From assembly GCA_963775245.1 (NCBI GenBank), contig CAVZID010000040.1, positions 434,001 to 498,000 on the forward strand: 64,000 nucleotides of DNA, written 5' to 3'. Position 1 is the stretch's first letter, and every line of letters starts with the position of its first letter. The DNA is from CAVSWT01 sp963775245. GTDB taxonomy: Bacteria; Bacteroidota; Ignavibacteria; Ignavibacteriales; Ignavibacteriaceae. The translations under genes were made by a program, and so were the position numbers. The notes beneath the pieces are model-generated. The model was not told the DNA's origin. It made no database searches and saw only the letters and a list, made by a program, of their open reading frames with translations. This document shows, in pieces, positions 17,443 through 24,636 of this stretch.

Positions 17443-17487
17443 AGAGGATAAGTGCTGCTCCGCTACGCTCCGCAGCACTTATCCTCT
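17443..17487. repeat. 16-bp perfect hairpin in the IS256 leader
   Basis: AGAGGATAAGTGCTGC (17443-17458) pairs perfectly with 17472-17487 around a 13-base GC-rich loop. It lies between the right inverted repeat and the transposase start and is much more GC-rich than its surroundings. Similar leader structures in other elements block transcripts entering from outside or hide the start site; that role is inferred here. Confidence 0.8.
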
Positions 17488-17528
17488 AATCTTTGTTTAA
17501 CCATTTACACAAAATTCTTTACACTACT

Positions 17529-17536
17529 TATTAATT
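17529..17536. repeat. Right target-site duplication of the IS256-family element
   Basis: TATTAATT directly follows the right inverted repeat and matches 16090-16097. Confidence 0.6.
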
Positions 17537-17555
17537 CTTAACAAATTATTTCTAT

Positions 17556-17625
17556 TTCTTATTTTATCTCCGCTCACCACAATCTCAACAAATTTGAAAC
17601 AACACTAACAGAACTCATCGTCATA
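17556..17625 (-). pseudogene. Remnant of a second copA (3' end only)
   Basis: The sequence closely follows the 3' end of copA at 18375-18445, including the start of its downstream region. Translated, it gives MTMSSVSVVSNLLRLW followed by a stop, against MAMSSVSVVSNSLRLRR in the intact gene. The similarity fades about 70-80 bases in. It lies 20 bases from the IS256 element. This suggests that a duplicated copA was once present here and was lost by deletion, possibly linked to the IS. Confidence 0.8.
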
Positions 17626-17666
17626 ACAGCAAGGTCACTTGTTTAGCTGGATTTAATGATAGAAAA

Positions 17667-17695
17667 ATCTCCGATGTATAATAAACGCCGGAGAT
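17667..17695 (-). terminator. Terminator of the copper operon
   Basis: ATCTCCG (17667-17673) pairs with CGGAGAT (17689-17695), with a T-run following on the minus strand. It lies 21 bases after the stop of the lipoprotein gene and should end the copper-gene transcript. Confidence 0.75.
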
Positions 17696-17716
17696 AAAAA
17701 ATGTTAAAAAATAAAA

Positions 17717-18226
17717 TTATTTCTCTGCAACATTTACTTTTGGATTATCTGTTCTGAATGCAACTAAATTATGCCCAATCATTTTAACTTCAAAAGTTTT
17801 GTCAATTGTCATCAGCATTATTTTGCCGTCAACTGTTTTCTCTTGAATTAACTTTCCATCCGGCATAACCAGCATGGTTTTATTGCCGACTTCTTTTACG
17901 GACCAAAAATTTCCATCAGGCATTTTCATACCTTTTGCCTTTGAACCATCCATTTTAAATGTAGATTCTTCACTTGCGCTTCTTGTTAATAGTATTGCAT
18001 CACTATCAAAACTGCCGTCGTAAGTTTTGGCATCTGCTAATATTTTTTGATCTTGCATGCTGATACCAGGCAGAACATTATTGGGGTTGTCTTTATTAGT
18101 TGAAACCTGTATCGTCTTATTTGAGTTATTTATGCTCGTCTTTTCAGTAGTTTGATCATTCTTATTTTGACCACATCCAACGATAAGAAATGCCAAAATT
18201 GTGAAAATTAAAAATAGCTTTTTCAT
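17717..18226 (-). CDS. Small lipoprotein downstream of copA, unknown function
   Basis: The 169-residue protein has a clear lipoprotein signal (FLIVGCG, Cys near 18), then a Ser/Thr/Asn-rich linker. The globular part contains three beta-repeat-like stretches: GMKMPDGNFWSVKEVGNKTM, LVMPDGKLIQEKTVDGKI and LMTIDKTFEVKMIGHNL. Met and Lys/Asp-Gly turns recur, as in small Bacteroidota domains found near metal-resistance genes (DUF6799-like, from memory). It sits 149 bases downstream of copA on the same strand and ahead of a terminator. A periplasmic role in copper handling is inferred only from position. Its Met residues (including MKM, LMTI) could bind copper, but no classic binding motif is present. 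Confidence 0.75.
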   Translation of the reverse strand: MKKLFLIFTILAFLIVGCGQNKNDQTTEKTSINNSNKTIQVSTNKDNPNNVLPGISMQDQKILADAKTYDGSFDSDAILLTRSASEESTFKMDGSKAKGMKMPDGNFWSVKEVGNKTMLVMPDGKLIQEKTVDGKIMLMTIDKTFEVKMIGHNLVAFRTDNPKVNVAEK

Positions 18227-18374
18227 TTTATCCTCACCTTTTATTTCAAATATACAATAAGAAGATACAGCTATTATTCATCGAACTAAATCTCGCAGCG
18301 CACAGTATTGAAATAAATAGTGTATAATAAATGATAAAAGAAGTGTTTACGATAAATATGTACTAATTGATTGT

Positions 18375-20624
18375 CTATTTAATTTTCGCTCTCCTCAATC
18401 TCAATGAATTTGAAACAACACTAACCGAACTCATTGCCATGGCTGCTGCCGCAAACATTGGGTTTAATAATCCAAGTGCGGAGATTGGAATTCCAATTAC
18501 ATTATAAATAAATGCCCAGAATAGATTTTGCTTTATCGTTCCAATTGTTTTGTGAGAAAGGTTTATTGCATGTACAACTCCTCTCAAATCACCGCTGATT
18601 AAAGTTATGTCCGCTGCTTCAATTGCGATGTCAGTTCCTGTCCCAATTGCAATTCCAACATCAGCTTGTGCAAGGGCGGGGGAGTCATTTATACCATCAC
18701 CAACCATTGCCACAATCTTTCCTTGTGCTTGCAGCTCTTTAACCTTATTTGCTTTATCCTGCGGCAGCACTTCAGCAATCACATTATCTATCCCGGCTTC
18801 CTTGGCAATTGCTTTTGCAGTTTTTTCATTGTCGCCTGTAATCATTAAAACTTCAATATTCTTCTGTTTTAATTGTGCTATCGCTTCTTTTGCATTTGAA
18901 TTCAAAGTATCAGCAATTGCGATTATTCCTGTTATTTTATTATTGATAGAAATGTAAACCGGAGTCTTTCCTTCTGAAGCAAGCTGAGCGGATTTCTCAT
19001 CATAATTATTATCTGTTGAAGAAGAATACTTTTTTATGAAAGATAAATTTCCAATTGCAATTTCTTCACCGGAAATTTTAGCCGTAATTCCTGAACCGGT
19101 AGTAGAAAGGAAATTATCAACTTCACTTAAAGCAACGAAATTATTTTTAGCATAATCAACAATTGATTTTCCTAATGGATGTTCCGATTTATTTTCAACA
19201 GAAGCAGCTTTTTGAATTATTTCATCTTTACTAAATCCATTCAATGGAATTATATCTTTCACAACTGGTTTTCCGGTAGTTACAGTACCGGTTTTATCAA
19301 GAACTACAGTTGTAATTTTATTTGCACGTTCAAGACTTTCAGCATTTTTAATCAAAATACCATTTGAAGCTCCGACTCCCGAACCAACCATAATTGCAGT
19401 AGGTGTCGCTAAACCAAGCGCACAAGGACAGGCAATTATCATAACAGCAATAAAGTTTATCATTGCCTGGTTAAAAGGAATTCCAACTACAAAAAACCAA
19501 ACCAAGAAGGTAACGGTTGCAATTCCAATCACCGTGGGAACAAATACACTAGCTATTTTATCAGCCAAACTTTGTATTGGTGCTTTTGAACCCTGAGCAT
19601 CTTCAACTAATTTTATTATTTGAGAGATAACTGTTTCTTTGCCGACTGCAGTTGCTTTGTATTCAATGCTTCCGTAATTGTTTATTGTTCCGCCAACAAC
19701 TTTATTGTTAATCGTTTTATCTACAGGAATGCTTTCGCCTGTAATCATTGATTCATCAATTGAAGTTGAGCCTTTTGTAATTATTCCATCAACCGGAATC
19801 TTTTCGCCAGGGCGAACAATGATAATATCATTCTTTTGGACATCATTTATGCTAATATCTATTTCGTTTCCGTTTTTAATTATTCTAGCAGTTTTTGGCT
19901 GAAGTCCGATTAACTTTTTAATTGCAGAAGTAGTCTTTGATTTAGCATGTGCTTCAAGTAATCTTCCCATTAAAATTAAAGTTACAATTGTTACAGCGGT
20001 ATCAAAATAAATATGCTGTCCGGCTTCAGTTATAGATAATAAAGTTGGGAATAAAACAGCGATTGTACTATAGACATAAGCTGTTCCAGTACCAACGGCA
20101 ACAAGCGTATTCATGTCAGCAGAAAAATGTTTAACAAGCTGCCAGGCAATTGAAAAGAATCTTTTGCCGGAAATAAACATTACAAATGTTGTGGCAAGAA
20201 AAAGTAACCTATTAATGTAGACATGAGAAATGGGAATACTTTGATTAAACCAATCCGTCATGCTTAACATACTGATTAACATTATTGGAACAGTAAGCAC
20301 AGCACTAAAAATAAATTCACGTTTAAGCTTTTTATAACTTTCTTTTTCTTCTAAATTATCAGGAACAACATTCGTATTCGTTTGTTTATTATCCGATTGT
20401 GATATATCAAGCTTATATCCAACATCGTTCACAAGTTGTGCTAAAGATGCCAAATCAGTTTTTGATTCATCAAATTCAAAACTAACTTTTTCTGTAGCAA
20501 GATTTACATTAACGGTTCCAACGCCTTCGACTTTTTTTAATGTCTTTTCAACTCTTGCCACACAGCTTGCGCAAGTCATTCCTTCAACAGGCAAAGTCAA
20601 TGTTTTTATTTTCCCGGTTTCCAT
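18375..20624 (-). CDS. copA: Copper-exporting P1B-type ATPase
   Basis: CopA pumps Cu(I) out of the cytosol at the cost of ATP. The 749 residues show one N-terminal heavy-metal domain with GMTCASC (about 15-21), eight membrane helices, the membrane CPC motif (IIACPCALGLATPTA), the phosphorylation motif DKTGTVTTGKP, the actuator TGES, the nucleotide-binding HP dipeptide (SEHPLGKS), and GDGINDSPAL. These are the complete set for a class 1B-1 pump. It has one metal domain rather than two. It follows copZ on the same strand, with a palindromic element in the 113-base gap between them. Confidence 0.97.
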   Translation of the reverse strand: METGKIKTLTLPVEGMTCASCVARVEKTLKKVEGVGTVNVNLATEKVSFEFDESKTDLASLAQLVNDVGYKLDISQSDNKQTNTNVVPDNLEEKESYKKLKREFIFSAVLTVPIMLISMLSMTDWFNQSIPISHVYINRLLFLATTFVMFISGKRFFSIAWQLVKHFSADMNTLVAVGTGTAYVYSTIAVLFPTLLSITEAGQHIYFDTAVTIVTLILMGRLLEAHAKSKTTSAIKKLIGLQPKTARIIKNGNEIDISINDVQKNDIIIVRPGEKIPVDGIITKGSTSIDESMITGESIPVDKTINNKVVGGTINNYGSIEYKATAVGKETVISQIIKLVEDAQGSKAPIQSLADKIASVFVPTVIGIATVTFLVWFFVVGIPFNQAMINFIAVMIIACPCALGLATPTAIMVGSGVGASNGILIKNAESLERANKITTVVLDKTGTVTTGKPVVKDIIPLNGFSKDEIIQKAASVENKSEHPLGKSIVDYAKNNFVALSEVDNFLSTTGSGITAKISGEEIAIGNLSFIKKYSSSTDNNYDEKSAQLASEGKTPVYISINNKITGIIAIADTLNSNAKEAIAQLKQKNIEVLMITGDNEKTAKAIAKEAGIDNVIAEVLPQDKANKVKELQAQGKIVAMVGDGINDSPALAQADVGIAIGTGTDIAIEAADITLISGDLRGVVHAINLSHKTIGTIKQNLFWAFIYNVIGIPISALGLLNPMFAAAAMAMSSVSVVSNSLRLRRAKIK

Positions 20625-20664
20625 TGTCTATTTCTTAATTTGAATAATTTATTCAATAATAATA

Positions 20665-20735
20665 ATGTAATTCCGAACTTGTTTCGGAATCTTTAAATCG
20701 CCAAAAGATGCTGAAACGAGTTCAGCGTGACATTA
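20665..20735. repeat. Two-hairpin palindromic element bounded by TAATGT / ACATTA
   Basis: Hairpin 1 is ATTCCGAA (20670-20677) with TTCGGAAT (20683-20690), loop CTTGT. Hairpin 2 is GCTGAA (20710-20715) with TTCAGC (20721-20726), loop ACGAG. The outside edges read TAATGTA on the left and TGACATTA on the right, so the element is a pair of inverted units. The TAATGTCA-type edge matches the palindromes near the RAYT-like gene. It occupies the copA-copZ gap, where it may affect mRNA stability between the two genes. Confidence 0.75.
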
Positions 20736-20737
20736 GC

Positions 20738-20944
20738 CTAATTTGAAACTACTTTATATCCTGCTTCTTCAATTGCCTCAATAATTTTTTGATTGTCAAT
20801 TTGATTTTCATCATACTCAACTTTTGCAGAACCAATTTCTACATTATCTATCTTTAAGTTTTCTATTTTTTGTAATTCTTTTTTAACTGCCATTACACAG
20901 TGTCCGCAAGACATTCCTTCGATCTTAAATTCTTTTTGTGCCAT
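20738..20944 (-). CDS. copZ: Copper chaperone, single HMA domain
   Basis: This 68-residue cytosolic protein (from MAQKEF) is a single ferredoxin-like heavy-metal domain with the metal site GMSCGHC (about 10-16). Such proteins carry Cu(I) to CopA. The ATG at 20944 is preferred to the in-frame TTG five codons upstream because GAAGGAAATAAAA precedes it at good spacing. It lies between the HMA-AraC regulator and copA on one strand, forming a compact copper operon. Confidence 0.9.
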   Translation of the reverse strand: MAQKEFKIEGMSCGHCVMAVKKELQKIENLKIDNVEIGSAKVEYDENQIDNQKIIEAIEEAGYKVVSN

Positions 20945-21072
20945 TTTTATTTCCTTCAATCTTGTTAAGAATAATTATTTTATACGATTTAAAAGTAGAT
21001 ATATATTAAAAAGGAAGCGTTATACAATTTTAAAAAAGTGTTATATAATTTTTAGCAGTATAAAATCGGTTT

Positions 21073-21678
21073 TTAAGGAAGTATTTTATCGATTGGTTTT
21101 CTTTCCTGGTTTGTAAGGTCTTTAAATTGGCTGGCTGTTAATCCTGTTACTTTTTTGAATTGATTTGAAAGATGCTGAACACTGCTGTAGCCAAGCTGGT
21201 ATGCAATTTCGCTTAGAGTTAATTCTCCGTATTTTAAAAGCTCTTTAGCACGCTCAATTTTTTGAAGTATGAAATAATGTTCGATGGTAATGTTTTCTAT
21301 TGAAGAGAACAGAGTACTTAAATAATTATAATCGTAGCCGATTTTCTTTTCTAGGATTTTTGAAATGTTTTTATCCATATCAAATTCCGAATCATTATAA
21401 ATATGTTCTATGACAATAATTTTTATTTGTTCAATGGTTTTTGCTTTCTTGTCTTCAATAAGTTCAAAACCGTTTTCTGCTAATACATTTTTTATTTCCA
21501 TCATAGGTAAATCTTTTTCTTCGCCGCCTACAATTGCTTCTCCTAAAATTATGCTTCTAACATCTAAATTTAATTTTTCCAATTCTTCTTTAACAACCTT
21601 AATACAGCGATTGCAAACCATGTTCTTAATGGTTAATGTAGTTGAAAAATGATCTTGATTTAATTCACTTTTATTCAT
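21073..21678 (-). CDS. HMA domain fused to AraC-type DNA-binding domain, probable copper regulator
   Basis: The first 70 residues form a heavy-metal-associated domain with MVCNRC (C-x-x-C, about 20-25). The last 90 form a two-helix-turn-helix AraC domain (about residues 105-190), with LTLSEIAYQLGYSSVQHLSNQFKKVTG-type spacing, the second helix-turn-helix being clear. The protein thus joins a metal sensor directly to a DNA-binding domain. As the first gene ahead of copZ and copA it is the likely regulator of the operon. Which metal it binds and whether it activates or represses are inference. Note GGEEKDLP in the metal domain, where copper chaperones usually have a hydrophobic strand. Confidence 0.87.
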   Translation of the reverse strand: MNKSELNQDHFSTTLTIKNMVCNRCIKVVKEELEKLNLDVRSIILGEAIVGGEEKDLPMMEIKNVLAENGFELIEDKKAKTIEQIKIIVIEHIYNDSEFDMDKNISKILEKKIGYDYNYLSTLFSSIENITIEHYFILQKIERAKELLKYGELTLSEIAYQLGYSSVQHLSNQFKKVTGLTASQFKDLTNQERKPIDKILP

Positions 21679-21757
21679 AGTAATATAAAAATTTATTTAT
21701 CAGTGTTTTAATTAAGTGAAGTATAAATTAATATTCAAGTTAAAGAATATAACAAAT

Positions 21758-21794
21758 AAAAAAAGCATACCAGGCAAATGCATGCCCGATACGC
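21758..21794 (-). terminator. Terminator with 12-bp wobble-rich stem
   Basis: On the minus strand the stem GCGTATCGGGCA (21783-21794) pairs with TGCCTGGTATGC (21765-21776), using Watson-Crick plus three G-T pairs, and a T-run follows. It lies 50 bases after the stop at 21846 and ends that transcript. Confidence 0.8.
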
Positions 21795-21845
21795 TTATTA
21801 TGATGGAGATAGAAATTTTATAAAATATTTCTACTTTATAAATAT

Positions 21846-22284
21846 TTAATATGTGTCATTAGATTTCTGTTGGGCAGGGGTCGAGCTTACTTTAGAATCG
21901 ACTGTAGTCCAAAAATCAGCTTTAGTATTTTCCCAATCCGTTTTCTGCGTATCTGTTAATAAATCTTCAACCGCAGCATTAGCTGTAGCTTTTTCTGTTG
22001 ATAAATCTGTCTTACCACTTTGAACGGCACCTTGAACATCCTCCTGGTAAGAAACTAATATATCTTTTAACTGCTTTGTTTGCGCGTCGGATAAGCTTAG
22101 TTTACCAGCTAAATCTTCTGATAAATTCGAAGCAATTTGTGCTGTTGGATTATCTTGAGTTTGCATCTTCTGCTGCATTTGACCTTGACTTTGATTCTTG
22201 AGCCCTCAAAGCAATTGTTGAGAAAAACAGGAATGCAGAGACTATTAGTGAATTGAAAAATATTTTTGCACTCATCTTAAGCAT
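21846..22284 (-). CDS. Small exported protein, frameshifted near the signal peptide
   Basis: Starting at the ATG at 22284, preceded by AGAGG, the frame encodes a signal peptide (MLKMSAKIFF... STIALRAQ), then shifts. The mature part continues in another frame as QSQGQMQQKMQTQDNPTAQ and runs about 105 residues to 21846. The total is 439 nt, one more than a multiple of three; removing one G in CAAGAATC restores continuity. The mature part is helical, Gln/Lys/Asp-rich and lacks Cys. It resembles small periplasmic helical proteins of the Spy/CpxP style (LSLSDAQTKQLKDIL), an inference from composition. It lies upstream of the copper operon on the same strand but has its own terminator. Confidence 0.65.
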
Positions 22285-22652
22285 ATCAACCTCTCTAAAT
22301 ATTTATAATAATTTTAAAATTGTTTAGTTTTTGCAGTACAGCATAATATAGGCAAGTTGAATGCCAGTGATGAGTGCTTTGGGTAAGCTTTAACTTTATA
22401 TAGCTTTAAAAATTTATTAGTGATTATTGTGATTTCTATCTACCGAATATTTTTCAGTGTTTTGAATAAATTTCATTATCATATATCACAATGATTTAAA
22501 GCCGTATTTATTTGGGAGCTATCTTTTTCATTTTTGAATTTTATTCGGCAGCTGCCTGATTGTCATTTGACTTATATTGAGTTTCCTTTTCGAAATTTAT
22601 TTTAGTTAAATTTAACAGTCTAAATTCCCAAAAAATAAATACAAGTTTATTG
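22285..22652. other. Intergenic 368 bases between divergent genes
   Basis: The interval separates the minus-strand exported protein from the plus-strand E1 gene. It is AT-rich. I see no hairpin, open frame or promoter clear enough to report. The open frame on the minus strand here overlaps the E1 coding region and is a shadow. Confidence 0.5.
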
Positions 22653-24633
22653 ATGAAGTTTGATCGAAAAAACTTTTCTGATGAATTATTAATCAATTTA
22701 TATAAAGAATTTCTTCTTCCAAGATTAATCGAAGAAAAAAAATTAAAGCTGCTTCGACAAGTTAAAATTACAAAATGGTTTTCAGGCATGGGACAGGAAG
22801 CAATTGCAGTGGGTTCTACGTTAGCTTTGCACGAAGATGAATATATTTTACCAATGCATAGAAATCTTGGTGTTTTCACATCTCGAAAAATTTGGCTTCA
22901 CAAATTATTTTCACAATTCTTAGGAAAAGCAAATGGATTCACAAAAGGAAGGGACCGTTCTTTTCACTTTGGTTCTAATGAGCATCATATCGTTGGGATG
23001 ATTTCACATCTTGGCCCGCAGCTTGGAGTAGCCGATGGAATTGCTTTATGGCACTCAATTAAAAATGAAAATAAATGTGTGTTGGTTTTTTCCGGAGAGG
23101 GGGGAACAAGCGAAGGCGATTTTCATGAAGCGTTAAATGTTGCAGCCGTTTGGAATCTGCCGGTAATTTTTATGGTTGAAAATAATGCTTACGGTTTATC
23201 AACTCCAACTAATGAACAATATAAATGTAAAGCTTTAATTGATAAAGGAATTGGATACGGAATTGAAGCAGTTCAGGTAGATGGAAATAATATTTTAGAT
23301 GTTTATTCGACTGTTAAAAAATATGCTGAAGAAATAAGAGAAGAACATCGTCCGATTTTAATTGAAGCAATAACATTTAGAATGCGCGGGCATGAAGAAG
23401 CATCTGGGATAAAATATGTTCCCCAAAAATTACTTGAAGAATGGTCAAAAAAAGATCCTATAGATAACTATGAAAAATATTTAAAATCAATTGGATTGAT
23501 TGATGATAAAATTATTTCTGAAACAAGAAATAATTTTAAAGTACTAATAGACAAAGAATGGGAATTAGCTCAAATGGAAGGAGAGATTAATGCTGATACT
23601 GATTTTGAGTTGAATGACGTTTATACGCCGTATAATCAAAAGGTTATTACAGCTTCATATAGAAAAACATCCAACAAAAAATTTATTAATGCAATTTCTG
23701 ATGCTCTAAATCAGAGTATGGGAAAGTATCCTGAACTTATAATAATGGGACAGGATGTTGCCGAATATGGAGGAGTATTTAAAGTAACAGATGGTTTTCT
23801 AAAGAAGTTTGGAAAAGATAGAGTTAGAAATACTCCTTTGTGTGAATCAGCAATATTAGGAGCCGGGCTTGGATATTCAATTAAAGGAGGGAAGTCTGTT
23901 ATCGAAATGCAATTTGCTGATTTTGTTTCTAGCGGCTTTACACAAGTTGTAAATAACATTGCTAAAATTTACTATAGGTGGGGGCAAAATGCAGATATCG
24001 TAATTCGTATGCCGACCGGTGCCGGCGTTGCTGGCAGGGCCATTTCATTCACAGTCAAATGAAGCCTGGTTTTTTCAAACACCAGGATTAAAAATAGTTT
24101 ATCCTTCAAATCCATATGATGCGAAAGGATTATTGAATGCTGCGATTGAAGATCCAAACCCGGTAATGTATTTTGAACATAAAGCACTTTACCGATCTAT
24201 CTCTGAGGAAATTCCAGATGAATATTATACCATTGAAATAGGTAGAGCAAAATTAATAAATGAAGGCATAGATTTATCAATCATTACTTATGGCATGGGA
24301 ATACGCTGGGCAAAAGAAATAATAAGTGAGTTTCCAAACATTTCATTTGATATTATTGATTTGAGAAGTCTCATACCATGGGATAAAGATGCAGTGAAAA
24401 AAACGGTGATGAAAACCGGGAAAGTGTTAATACTTCATGAAGATACTTTAACTGGAGGAATAGGAGGAGAATTATCTGCATGGATTGCAGAAAATTGTTT
24501 TGAATATTTGGACGCACCAATTCTAAGATGCGCAAGTCTTGATACACCGGTTCCGTTCAATCCAAATCTTGAAAATAATTTTCTAGCGAAGCAAAGATTG
24601 AAAGAAAAAGTTATTCGATTAATTAGCTATTAA
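22653..24633 (+). CDS. Fused 2-oxoacid dehydrogenase E1 alpha/beta, one +1 frameshift
   Basis: The protein joins an E1 alpha half (about residues 1-330) with an E1 beta half (about 345-660). It decarboxylates a 2-oxoacid (pyruvate, branched-chain acids or acetoin) with thiamine pyrophosphate. Alpha signatures are GMGQEAIAVG, FSGEGGTSEGDFHEALN with the TPP/Mg site, and VENNAYGLSTP. Beta signatures are MGQDVAEYGGVFKVTDG, RVRNTPLCESAILGAGLGYS and YPSNPYDAKGLL. Near 24035 the sequence GCTGGCAGGGCC carries one extra base; without it the frame reads straight through AGPFHSQSNEAWFF. Total length is 1981 nt (3n+1). As the gene is essential-like and otherwise perfect, a sequence error is likely. No E2 or E3 gene is nearby, so the exact substrate is open. 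Confidence 0.85.
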
Positions 24634-24636
24634 AAA

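Larger units (their letters stand above)
16098..17528 (-). mobile_element. IS256-family insertion sequence, about 1.43 kb
   Basis: The element is bounded by imperfect inverted repeats of about 28 bp. The left end (16098-16125) and the reverse complement of the right end (17501-17528) share the inner block TTTGTGTAAATGG and an outer TGTAAA block, typical of IS256-family ends. It contains one transposase frame on the minus strand and a strong hairpin upstream of it. TATTAATT flanks both sides. Intact ends with a probable target duplication suggest a fairly recent insertion, but the transposase has a +1 frameshift. It separates the epimerase remnant from a copA remnant. Confidence 0.85.
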
